This document shows positions 33,926 through 41,502 of a stretch of 59,662 nt of DNA, piece after piece. The stretch is from JBEIJQ01 sp040380145. Lineage in GTDB: Bacteria > Bacteroidota > Bacteroidia > Chitinophagales > Saprospiraceae. The DNA lies in NCBI GenBank assembly GCA_040380145.1, contig JBEIJQ010000001.1:1-59662 (forward strand). The letters run 5' to 3'. The first letter of the stretch is position 1, and the number at the start of each line of letters is the position of its first letter. Under the pieces are notes generated by a model. That model saw nothing but the letters and a program-made list of their open reading frames with translations, had not been told where the DNA came from and did no database searches. Both the position numbers and the translations under genes were made by a program.

Positions 33926-36379
33926 TTATTGTTCCTCGTCCTTCGGCTTGTCTTGGGCATCGCGCCAGGCCGCCACCCCCCGGAACCCAAGTGCGAGCAG
34001 TCCAAGAGAGCCTTCCGTCGGCACCCGATAGGTAGCCTCGCCCAAGTGACGGTGCAGCCACACGTCCGTTTCCCAAACCGTATGGAAGACCGATTCGCGG
34101 GCGCGGTAGCCGTGGCCTTCGTGGGGCAGCATCACCAACCTCACCGGTGCACCGAGCCCTTTCAAAGCGGCGTAGTAACGCTCGCTCTGCAAGGGGTGTG
34201 TGCCCGGATTGCGGTCGTCTTGGCCGTGGATCAGCAACAGAGGCGTTTTCATCCGGTGTGCGTCCGAAAAGGGCGACATCCGATGGTAGGTATCCGAGGC
34301 CTGCCAGTAATGACGGTCCTCGTGCTGGAAACCGAACGGCGTCAAGGTGCGGTTGTACGCCCCGCTGCGGGCGATTCCCGCGGCGAATAGATCGGAGTGG
34401 GTCAACAGGTGGGCGGTCATGAACGCCCCGTAAGAATGCCCGCCGATGGCCACTCGCTTGGGATCGGCAATGCCGAGCGAAACCAGGTGCTCCACCGCCG
34501 CTTCGGCCCCGGCCACGAGCTGTTCGGTGAAAGTGTCGTTGGGCTCCTCGCCCTCTTCGCCCACGATGGGCATGGCCGGATCGTCCAGCACTGCAAAGCC
34601 GCGCATCACCCACAGGACGGGCGAAAGGCTGTACGCCCAGGTGAAGCGATACGGAGAATCGGTAACTTGGCCGGCGTGGGCCGCTTTTTTGTATTCCTTG
34701 GGATAGGCCCAAAGCAGGGTGGGCAACGGTCCGTGGTCTTCGGGCCGGTATCCCGGCGGCAGGTACAGGGTGCCGCTCAGGGGCAGGCCGTCCTTGCGCC
34801 GGTACTGGACCAGTTCCTTTTTCACTTCCTTGAAGAGCGGGAACGGATGCTCGAAAAGGGTGAGCTGCCGCTCGTTTTCCTCGCCGAGGCCGCGCAAAAA
34901 ATAGTTCGGCGGCACATCGGGGCTTTCCCGTCGCAGGAGCAATCGACCCGTCGAGGCCTGAAAACTCGAGACCGCCTCGTAAAATGGGGCGGAGCATCGC
35001 CACAGGGTCACGGTTTGGTCCGTGTGCAGGTCGAGGCGGCGCAAAAAAGGGAATTGGCCTTCCGGGGTGGCACCGCTGCCAGTCAGGTACAGGTATCGAC
35101 CGCCGGCGGTGGTTTGCAGCACCTGGCGCGCCCAAGCGTTCTGTTCGGTCAGCAGCCGTCCCGGGTGGTTGTACAGGTCGTCGGTGAAATACCGCATCAA
35201 TTCCCGGCTGTCGCCGGGAGCAGAAGGTGCAAACAGCGTCAGTACCTCGGAGCGGTCTTTCCACCAGCCTTCCTGCACGATGGCCAGCGCATCGCTGTGC
35301 CAGTAGATGTGCTCAAAGCGGAGCCGGGTGCGCAAAAGTTCCCGGGGGGCTTGTTCGAAAGGCGCGGCCCAGATCTTGACGGCGTCCCGAAATTCCGCCT
35401 CGGCCTTGGGGTCGCCCCCGTCGAGGGCTTCTGCCCAGACCAAGGCAGCGGGCGCGTCGGCGCGCCACGCGAAGTCCCTGGGACCCGTGCGCACGGCGTC
35501 GAACACATCTGGGACTTGTTCCGAAGAAGGCACATCGGCCACTGTCCGCACGAAAGTGCCGTCGGTCCGGAACAGTTCGAGGTCGTGCGGAAAGCGCTGG
35601 TAGGGCACAGAATAGGAATAGGGCTTTTTAAGTCGCTTGACCAAGATCCATTGGCCGTCGGGCGAGATCGAAAACGACGCGATCAGCCCGCCGATTCCCA
35701 ACGGGCGTTCTTCCGAACCGTCGATCTGGGTGCACACGAGCTCTCCGGAAGCGAAAAATTCGAAGGCAGCCTCGTCGTGCGCGCCCTCCAACAGATCTTG
35801 GTAGGTGCGGACGGCCGCTTGGGCGGCATGTACGTTGTCGTGAACGACCGGTCCACCGGGCACTGCTGCGGGTTCGGGCCGAGGCCCGCGATGCGCCGGC
35901 ACGGCCTTCCAGACGATCGCTTGCCCGTCGGGCATCCAAACATAGGGCAGTCCCACCAATGTATCGTTCACCACAGCGGCCGTCAACGGGCGGGCTTGGG
36001 CAGTGTCGAGGTCTAGGCACCAGATCTCCAGCCCGTCCTCGCGGGTGAGCGTAAAGGTCAGTTGGACGCCGCCTGGTGCCCAAGACAGATTTTCGATCTT
36101 GGGCGATTCGGGCAGTCCAAGGACGGGGCGCACCTCGCCGCTTTCCATATCGCAGACGCTCAGCCCGCCCACATACCAATCGTAGGGATAGGCGTTCGTG
36201 ACGGGATTCACCCGGCTGCCCGCCAAAGAACGCTTGGGTTGCGCGATGTCGGCCAAAGACGGAAATCCGGAAGAACTTCCGAAAACCAATCTCCTGCGGT
36301 CGGGACTGGGCCATACGGCCGGCAATTTGGGCGCGTCCAACAGGGCGGTCAGCGCGGGATGGGGCGTTTGCCAATTCAT
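33926..36379 (-). CDS. S9 family peptidase, glutamyl-endopeptidase-like
   Basis: An 817-residue serine peptidase of clan SC. A long beta-propeller N-terminal region (about 1-540) precedes an alpha/beta hydrolase domain with GGHSYGAFMTAHLL (nucleophile), HGQDDRNPGTHPLQ (Asp) and PHEGHGYRARE (His). The opening HPALTALLDAP and LPTLLWAYPKEYKK recall the chloroplast glutamyl endopeptidase (CGEP)/S9D group. There is no signal peptide, so unlike the other S9 enzyme of this window it is probably cytoplasmic. It is the last gene of the leftward cluster that starts near 39.1 kb. The 50-base gap upstream holds T8-CAG-A5 and T5-GCC-A5 hairpins. Confidence 0.92.
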   Translation of the reverse strand: MNWQTPHPALTALLDAPKLPAVWPSPDRRRLVFGSSSGFPSLADIAQPKRSLAGSRVNPVTNAYPYDWYVGGLSVCDMESGEVRPVLGLPESPKIENLSWAPGGVQLTFTLTREDGLEIWCLDLDTAQARPLTAAVVNDTLVGLPYVWMPDGQAIVWKAVPAHRGPRPEPAAVPGGPVVHDNVHAAQAAVRTYQDLLEGAHDEAAFEFFASGELVCTQIDGSEERPLGIGGLIASFSISPDGQWILVKRLKKPYSYSVPYQRFPHDLELFRTDGTFVRTVADVPSSEQVPDVFDAVRTGPRDFAWRADAPAALVWAEALDGGDPKAEAEFRDAVKIWAAPFEQAPRELLRTRLRFEHIYWHSDALAIVQEGWWKDRSEVLTLFAPSAPGDSRELMRYFTDDLYNHPGRLLTEQNAWARQVLQTTAGGRYLYLTGSGATPEGQFPFLRRLDLHTDQTVTLWRCSAPFYEAVSSFQASTGRLLLRRESPDVPPNYFLRGLGEENERQLTLFEHPFPLFKEVKKELVQYRRKDGLPLSGTLYLPPGYRPEDHGPLPTLLWAYPKEYKKAAHAGQVTDSPYRFTWAYSLSPVLWVMRGFAVLDDPAMPIVGEEGEEPNDTFTEQLVAGAEAAVEHLVSLGIADPKRVAIGGHSYGAFMTAHLLTHSDLFAAGIARSGAYNRTLTPFGFQHEDRHYWQASDTYHRMSPFSDAHRMKTPLLLIHGQDDRNPGTHPLQSERYYAALKGLGAPVRLVMLPHEGHGYRARESVFHTVWETDVWLHRHLGEATYRVPTEGSLGLLALGFRGVAAWRDAQDKPKDEEQ

Positions 36380-36391
36380 TTTTTGTGTATA

Positions 36392-36420
36392 TTTTTTTTC
36401 AGAAAAATTTTTGCCAAAAA
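36392..36420. repeat. Compound T/A mini-hairpins
   Basis: T8-CAG-A5-T5-GCC-A5 in the short gap between the thioesterase and S9 peptidase genes. Confidence 0.45.
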
Positions 36421-36429
36421 CAAAAAAAA

Positions 36430-36861
36430 TCAGGGACCGAAGCGGGCAAACTGCCCCGAACTTTTGGCCAGCAACTTGCCGCTTTGGTCGAAAAGTTCGC
36501 AGGTCACGTGGGACACGTTGCGGCCCATCCGCGTCACGTGCGGGACGGCGACCACCTCTTGGCCGGGCAGGGCTTTGTTGAGGAAATCAACATGCAGTCC
36601 GATCGCCACATAATTGGTCTCGGCGTTGAGCAGGTACAACTGCAGGCCCATGGATTCGTCCATGATGGCCGCCACGGCGCCGCCGTGCATCATCCCGAGG
36701 GCGTTCAACATGTCGTCGCGCACCGCGAACGAAAGCCGCACGGCCCCTTCGTCCGAAACGGCGTCCACACGGGCATTGAGCCACTTGGTCAGTCCGACGG
36801 TGTGCTGGTCGAGATGGACGCCGAGATTGGCGCGTAGCAGGTCCAAAATATCCTTGCGCAT
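36430..36861 (-). CDS. PaaI-family hotdog thioesterase
   Basis: A 143-residue single hotdog-fold acyl-CoA thioesterase. The helix motif MMHGGAVAAIMDESMGLQ and the following strand NYVAIGLHVDFLNKALPGQEV are the PaaI/YdiI pattern, with the catalytic acid expected in AAIMDE. Substrate unknown (aryl- or acyl-CoA). It starts 12 bases after the TraB-like gene and is part of the leftward cluster. Confidence 0.9.
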   Translation of the reverse strand: MRKDILDLLRANLGVHLDQHTVGLTKWLNARVDAVSDEGAVRLSFAVRDDMLNALGMMHGGAVAAIMDESMGLQLYLLNAETNYVAIGLHVDFLNKALPGQEVVAVPHVTRMGRNVSHVTCELFDQSGKLLAKSSGQFARFGP

Positions 36862-36873
36862 AAAATTCGGGGT

Positions 36874-37677
36874 TTATAGAGTTTCGGAAAACGGTTCGGT
36901 CGGTACGGGCCTCACAGCGAAGCCGCTGTGCTTGATCAGTCGCAGCATGCCTTTTCCGCCCGGAAGATGGGCCGCGCCGACGGCTGCAAAAACCGCCTCT
37001 TCCCGCGCTTTGTTCACCAAATGTACCGACATGGCCCGGTTGCGTTCGAACAGCATCACTTCCCGCAGTCCGCCCAACTGCCGTCGGCCGAGGCGCAACA
37101 GGCCGTTCAGATCGCCCCGAACATAGCTGTCCAGCATCCGGCGGGAGCGGCGGCGGAAACGCCCGAAATCCCGCAGGGCATCTATCAGCGAACGGAGAAA
37201 ATCGTTTTCGGGCATTTTGGAAAGGGTGGAAAAATGCTCCTCCGGGGTTTCCAGGCCCGCACAGGAAAGCCCCAGCCGGCGCGCGTCCTCGTACAGGACG
37301 GCGTCGAGGGGCAGGTGGTACTCGCGGCCGAGACAAAACTCGGCCAGCATCTGCAAGAGTGCAAAAGGGGTCAGGTGCTGCACATCGCCGAGGGCCATTC
37401 CTGCCTCTTCGCGCAGCAGGCGGGCCAAACGGTCGGCCACGGCGCGCGGCAGCAGGTCGCGGACCGTCTCGCCGGGCGGCAGGATCAGGGCATCGTGGAA
37501 AACGTGCGCGGACGGATCGAACAGGTCGTATTCGGGCATGAAGACCGTGCAACGCTTCAAATGCTCGGCGTACAAAGGCCGATAGCGGAACACGCGCGCA
37601 TCCCTGACATGCATGGTGCCCAGCACATACGAGGTCGGGCCGCCGCCGCGAGGTCGGATTTCCCAAAAAACGCTCAT
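36874..37677 (-). CDS. TraB/GumN-family protein
   Basis: A 267-residue TraB/GumN-like protein. The N-terminal SYVLGTMHVRD and C-terminal AAVGAAHLPGGKGMLRLI motifs contain the conserved glycine-His positions thought to form a metal-peptidase-like site related to Tiki. A Glu in FMPEYDLF follows the first motif. No signal peptide is seen, although many relatives are exported. Its ATG overlaps the coaE stop (ATGA), so translation is coupled. Confidence 0.85.
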   Translation of the reverse strand: MSVFWEIRPRGGGPTSYVLGTMHVRDARVFRYRPLYAEHLKRCTVFMPEYDLFDPSAHVFHDALILPPGETVRDLLPRAVADRLARLLREEAGMALGDVQHLTPFALLQMLAEFCLGREYHLPLDAVLYEDARRLGLSCAGLETPEEHFSTLSKMPENDFLRSLIDALRDFGRFRRRSRRMLDSYVRGDLNGLLRLGRRQLGGLREVMLFERNRAMSVHLVNKAREEAVFAAVGAAHLPGGKGMLRLIKHSGFAVRPVPTEPFSETL

Positions 37678-38279
37678 GATGGATCGGCGGCGCGCAGCAG
37701 TTGTCGATGGATGTAAAGCACCTGTCCGGTCAGCATCAAGTGCCCGTCGTTCTGGACAACGAAATCGGCCAGGGCCACTTTTTCGGTCTCGGGCAACTGG
37801 CGGGCCATGCGCTGGCGAACCGCTTCTTCAGTGGAGCCGTCACGGGCAACCACGCGCGCGATGCGCACTTCCTCGGGCGCCGTCACGACGATCAGCTTGT
37901 CCAAAAAACGGTACGAGCCGCTTTCGATCAGCAGGGCGGCTTCTTTGAGGCAGTAGGGGACGCCCTTTTCGGCCTGTTCCATTTCCCATTGGAAACCGTC
38001 TTCGAAAACGGCCGGATGTACGATCGCGTTCAAAACCGCCAATTTTTCAGCATCCGAAAAAACGACGGAGGAAAGGTAGCCCCGATCGAGCCGATCGTTC
38101 GCGTCGAAAACCCGTTCGCCAAAGGCAGCCCGAAGCGCCTCGGAAACATCGGAACGGTTTTCCATCAGCCACTTCGCCCGGTCGTCGGCATAATAGACGG
38201 GCACCCCGAGGGTCTCGAAGATCCGGCAAACGGTTGTCTTGCCACTGCCGATGCCGCCGGTGATACCCACTTTGATCAC
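37674..38279 (-). CDS. coaE: Dephospho-CoA kinase
   Basis: A 201-residue P-loop kinase that phosphorylates dephospho-CoA in the last step of CoA synthesis. P-loop GITGGIGSGKTTVCRIFE, the DDRAKWL segment, IVHPAVF and the lid REEAVRQRMARQ-like region (STEEAVRQRMARQL) are seen. The start is GTG at 38279, overlapping the upstream ABC stop codon as GTGA; there is no ATG in a suitable place. The stop overlaps the TraB-like ATG. The chain of 4-base overlaps shows a tight operon. Confidence 0.94.
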   Translation of the reverse strand: MIKVGITGGIGSGKTTVCRIFETLGVPVYYADDRAKWLMENRSDVSEALRAAFGERVFDANDRLDRGYLSSVVFSDAEKLAVLNAIVHPAVFEDGFQWEMEQAEKGVPYCLKEAALLIESGSYRFLDKLIVVTAPEEVRIARVVARDGSTEEAVRQRMARQLPETEKVALADFVVQNDGHLMLTGQVLYIHRQLLRAADPS

Positions 38280-38911
38280 AGCACCAACCGGTTTTGGAAT
38301 GGCCATCCGTAGTCGTCGCCCAAGGTCGCCAGTACCATCGAAGCACCTTGCCGGGCCACTTGCTCGTCGATCAGCGATTTGGCCAATGCGGCGTTGGCCG
38401 CGTCCAAGTGGCTGAAAGGCTCGTCCAGCAACAGGTAGCGAAAGGGCTGCGACAAGGCCCGGACGATCGCGATCCGCTGGCGTTGCCCGTAGGAAAGGGT
38501 CTCCGCTTTTTGCGACAAAAAAGGCGCCACCCCCAACCGTTCCGTGTGCTCCCGCAATTCTTTTTCGGAAAAAAATCCCGTCAACTGGTTTTTCAACAAC
38601 AAGTTGTCCCACGCGGACAGTCCCGGGAACAGCCGAAGGTCTTGAAAAACCATCGCTACCTGTTCGCGCCGCAGCTCCGCCCAGTCGTCGGGTCCGAATG
38701 CACGGGTGGATTTTCCCTGCCAGGTGATTTGGCCCGCGTAATCGGACCGCAGCCCGTACAGGAGATGAAGGAAGGTGGATTTGCCCTTGCCGGAAGGTGC
38801 GCACACCAGATGGTGGAGCGACGGGTCGAGCACCTGCGAACGCCCCCACACGCCCGAAGCGGCGATCTGCCCCGAAAGCGGCTCCGGCTCGATGTGGTCC
38901 AATCCAAACAT
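38276..38911 (-). CDS. ABC transporter ATP-binding protein
   Basis: A 211-residue ABC ATPase. Walker A is APSGKGKSTFLHLLYG (the first Gly of GPSGxGKS is Ala), Q-loop MVFQDLRLF, signature LSYGQRQRIAIVRAL, Walker B YLLLDEPFSHLD. The switch His after the D-loop is not obvious (MVLATLGDD), as in some LolD/MacB-like or stand-alone ATPases. The size and sequence are nearest to lipoprotein- or macrolide-export ATPases, but no permease lies nearby. Two T-run/A-run hairpins occur inside, encoding APFLSQKAE and GFFSEKE. The ATG at 38911 was preferred to one 12 codons upstream. Confidence 0.88.
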   Translation of the reverse strand: MFGLDHIEPEPLSGQIAASGVWGRSQVLDPSLHHLVCAPSGKGKSTFLHLLYGLRSDYAGQITWQGKSTRAFGPDDWAELRREQVAMVFQDLRLFPGLSAWDNLLLKNQLTGFFSEKELREHTERLGVAPFLSQKAETLSYGQRQRIAIVRALSQPFRYLLLDEPFSHLDAANAALAKSLIDEQVARQGASMVLATLGDDYGWPFQNRLVL

Positions 38912-38970
38912 CTCGCAAAGATAACGCCCGCAAGGCAAAAAGTACATCGGCGGGTGCTACGCCAAAAGCC

Positions 38971-39132
38971 TCAAAACGCGGCCTGACGCGTAAAGGCAAC
39001 GCCCACCAGCGTCAACAACGCCACGAGTGAGAGCCAAAATTTGGGATCCTTGTAAAAATCCAGCCCCTCCTCGGCGATGCAGTTCGCCATGCTCATCAAA
39101 AACAACAGCAGCAGCAGTCCCAGTACGATCAT
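38971..39132 (-). CDS. Small two-helix membrane protein (53 aa)
   Basis: A 53-residue protein with two predicted membrane helices (IVLGLLLLLFLMSMANCI and FWLSLVALLTLVGVAF) joined by an acidic loop (EEGLDFYKDPK). It lies 59 bases upstream of the ABC ATPase in the same direction. I recognise no family; small hydrophobic proteins with a YKDPKFWL-like loop appear in other Bacteroidota. An upstream in-frame start at 39168 would add a short basic tail. Confidence 0.5.
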   Translation of the reverse strand: MIVLGLLLLLFLMSMANCIAEEGLDFYKDPKFWLSLVALLTLVGVAFTRQAAF

Positions 39133-39421
39133 GTCCGTTCGCTTTTTTGTTCCCGAAATCCAAGGCATCCGGAGCCGTCAAAATCCTTGCCGAAAATAAA
39201 TCTCCCGTCGGGGAACCCATCGCCCTTGGGATATTGTTTAAAGATAAAGTTTTTTTCAGAAAAGGAGAACATTTTTATAAAAAATTGTGTTATTTAATTC
39301 GAGTCCGATCAGCCTACAAAAAGCCAATGATTTGTCGACGCGTTGTTGACAAAAGACAAAAAACGGCGACTCAGCAAGTAGATGGCCCATTTCATCCGTT
39401 CACTGCCAAAACCATTTGTAT
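39133..39421. other. Gap upstream of the primary sigma gene
   Basis: No coding region. It contains T7-CAG-A4 (39249-39262) and T5-AT-A6 (39274-39286) hairpins, an A/T-rich stretch, and TTGACA about 70 bases before the sigma gene. I found no clean TAnnTTTG box. Confidence 0.4.
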
Positions 39422-40288
39422 ATGAGACAATTGAAAATTACCCAAAAGATTACATCACGGGAGAGCATTTCGCTCGACAAATACCTCAACGACATCGGCA
39501 AGATCCACATGTTGGCCGCCGACGAAGAAGCCGATCTTGCCCAGCGGATACGGGAGGGCGACCAAGAGGCGTTGGACCGTCTGACGGGGGCCAATCTCCG
39601 GTTCGTCGTATCGGTCGCCAAGCAGTACCAGAATCAGGGAATTTCTTTGATAGACCTCATCAACGAAGGCAATATGGGCCTGATCAAGGCGGCCCGCCGA
39701 TTCGACGAGACCAAGGGTTTCAAATTCATTTCCTACGCCGTTTGGTGGATCCGGCAGTCCATTTTGCAGGCCATCGTGGACCATTCGAGGATCGTACGGC
39801 TGCCCTTGAACAAGATGGGGGCCTACAACAAAGTGAACGAGGCTTATTTGGCCTTTGTCCAAGAGCACGAAAGGGAGCCCAGCCACGAGGAACTGGCCGA
39901 GGTGTTGGACCTGTCGGAACGGACGGTCGCCGATGTGCTGAAGACCAATTTCCGGCACACCTCCATGGACTCGCCCCTTCGGCCCGACGAAAACGATTCC
40001 GATTCACTGATCGATCTCATAGCCGACGAGGACCAGGTCACTCCCGACAACGAACTGATCCAAGAATCGCTCCGCGCGGAAATGCGCCAGGGCATGCGGG
40101 GATTGTCGGAAAGGGAAATCGATGTGCTGAACGCGTTTTACGGTCTCAACAAAGGCCGGGAATATTCGCTCGACGAGATAGGTGCCATGTTAAATCTCAC
40201 CCGGGAGCGGGTACGCCAGATCAAGGAACGGGCGATCCGCCGCTTGCGCCGTTCGGCCAAGCAGAGCGACCTCAAGACTTACCTTTGA
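39422..40288 (+). CDS. rpoD: Primary sigma factor RpoD/SigA
   Basis: A 288-residue primary sigma factor of the short Bacteroidota kind, lacking region 1.1. In order: MRQLKITQKITSRESISLDKYL (typical N-terminus), region 1.2 (AADEEADLAQRIREGD), region 2 (ANLRFVVSVAKQYQNQG, DLINEGNMGLIKAARRFD, FISYAVWWIRQSI), region 3 (REPSHEELAEVLDLS) and region 4 (LSEREIDVLNAFYG, TRERVRQIKERAIRRLR). It recognises the TAnnTTTG promoters seen in this window. Start ATG at 39422 gives the canonical MRQLKIT. The 3' end overlaps the convergent glycosyltransferase gene by 17 bases. Confidence 0.96.
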   Translation: MRQLKITQKITSRESISLDKYLNDIGKIHMLAADEEADLAQRIREGDQEALDRLTGANLRFVVSVAKQYQNQGISLIDLINEGNMGLIKAARRFDETKGFKFISYAVWWIRQSILQAIVDHSRIVRLPLNKMGAYNKVNEAYLAFVQEHEREPSHEELAEVLDLSERTVADVLKTNFRHTSMDSPLRPDENDSDSLIDLIADEDQVTPDNELIQESLRAEMRQGMRGLSEREIDVLNAFYGLNKGREYSLDEIGAMLNLTRERVRQIKERAIRRLRRSAKQSDLKTYL

Positions 40289-41393
40289 CCGTCCGGGCCA
40301 AATAGGCCCAAGAAAATCTTTCGCGCGCGGCCAGCACGCCGGTCTTCAGCCGGTCGTGCATGTCGCGCGCGAAAAATTCCTCGATGCTATCGGCCAGGGA
40401 ATCCGGCTCGGGCTTGCAGATCATTCCCGAAACGCCCTCTTCGACGGCTTCGGGCAATCCGCCCACATCCGTGACCAACATCGGGGTGCCGAAATGGTGG
40501 GCCAGTTGCGAAATACCGCTCTGCGAAGCCGATCGGTACGGTTGGACCACCAAATGGGAGGCCCCGAAAAAAAACTTCACCCGGTCGTCGGGGATGTAAT
40601 CGGCAAAGAAATGCACCCGGCCGCCAAGGCCCATTTTTTCGACCGAACGGTCCATTTCTCCGCGGTCGGTGTAAAACTCGCCGGCCACGATCAAGTGCAA
40701 GTCCCGGGCCGCGAGGCGCGGATCGGCCATGGCCTCTACCAAAAGGTCAAGGCCCTTGTACTTTCTGATGAATCCAAAGAAAAGCACGTATTGTTTGTCG
40801 GGCGAAAGGTCCAATTCCCGCAGGCTCTCTTCTCGCGTCGCTGCTTCGCCGTAAGAATCGTACACGGGGTGGTCGGCCACCTCAACGGGTTTGTCGGCGG
40901 CAAAGGGCCGCAATTCCTCGGCCACATGCTGCGAGAGGGTGACAAATCGGTGGCACGCACCGGCGAACCAGCGGGTGAACAAGCGGTCGCCGGGTCGTTT
41001 TTCGTGCGGCAAAACATTGTCGCAAAGCCCGACCGTGCGCGTATGTCCGTTGCTGCGGGCCAATCGGAGCACGGTCCCCAAGCAGGGGCCCATGAACGGC
41101 AGCCAGTAGCGGCAGACGATCAGATCGGGCCGTTCGCGGCGCAATTTCCAGCCCGCCCATATCCAGTTGAAAGGGTTGACGGAGTTGAGCCATACCCGTA
41201 TCCGCAGGCCTTTCGGCGGCGGGGCGTCCGTGTATTGGGTCTTGCCGGGAAAGAGCACCGAAGGGTATTGCAGGCTAAAGGTGACCAAGTCCACCTCATC
41301 TCCGGAATCTTGGAATTCCCGGGCCAGCCTTTCGTTGAACTTGGCGATGCCGCCCCGAAGCGGGTGGGCCGGGCCGATGAGCACGATCTTCAT
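40272..41393 (-). CDS. Family 4 glycosyltransferase
   Basis: A 373-residue GT-B fold glycosyltransferase of the GT4 group. The N-terminal HPLRGGIAKFNERLA forms the acceptor-side glycine loop. The donor site has FFGFIRKYKGLDLLVEAM, the PYRSASQSGISQLAHHFGTP segment and DVGGLPEAVEEG (GT4 E-x7-E-like region). Donor and acceptor unknown; a role in surface polysaccharide or glycolipid synthesis is plausible but it is far from the polysaccharide block at 48-55 kb. A terminator separates it from the upstream metalloprotease gene. Confidence 0.9.
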   Translation of the reverse strand: MKIVLIGPAHPLRGGIAKFNERLAREFQDSGDEVDLVTFSLQYPSVLFPGKTQYTDAPPPKGLRIRVWLNSVNPFNWIWAGWKLRRERPDLIVCRYWLPFMGPCLGTVLRLARSNGHTRTVGLCDNVLPHEKRPGDRLFTRWFAGACHRFVTLSQHVAEELRPFAADKPVEVADHPVYDSYGEAATREESLRELDLSPDKQYVLFFGFIRKYKGLDLLVEAMADPRLAARDLHLIVAGEFYTDRGEMDRSVEKMGLGGRVHFFADYIPDDRVKFFFGASHLVVQPYRSASQSGISQLAHHFGTPMLVTDVGGLPEAVEEGVSGMICKPEPDSLADSIEEFFARDMHDRLKTGVLAARERFSWAYLARTVKGKS

Positions 41394-41433
41394 GGTGAGG
41401 ACGGTTGGATCCGGGCTAAAGGAAATTTTTTAC

Positions 41434-41464
41434 AAAAAAAGGGCGCAACTGCAACATTGCGCCC
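41434..41464 (-). terminator. Intrinsic terminator after the M43 protease gene
   Basis: Stem GGGCGCAA/TTGCGCCC with an 8-nt loop and a leftward T7 run, 38 bases after the M43 stop and before the glycosyltransferase ATG. Confidence 0.9.
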
Positions 41465-41502
41465 TTTCGGGATGATCGAAATTTTTGGCCGATACGGCCG
41501 GA

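Noticed and set aside
32913..35264. 783-codon leftward frame covering the TlpA and S9 peptidase region
   Set aside because: Only its last 140 codons (from 33335) look like a real protein with a signal peptide; the rest is a shadow of the S9 peptidase gene in another frame.
40272..40288. 17-base convergent overlap of rpoD and the glycosyltransferase gene as a regulatory device
   Set aside because: Short 3' overlaps are common in compact genomes and nothing else here points to antisense control.
39382..40305. 307-codon frame overlapping rpoD in another frame
   Set aside because: The rpoD frame is unmistakable; the alternative is Arg/Gly-rich shadow.
41441..41464. TGCAACATTG inside the M43 terminator as a second copy of the lipoprotein operator
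   Set aside because: It is part of the loop and stem of an intrinsic terminator and lacks the second palindromic arm.
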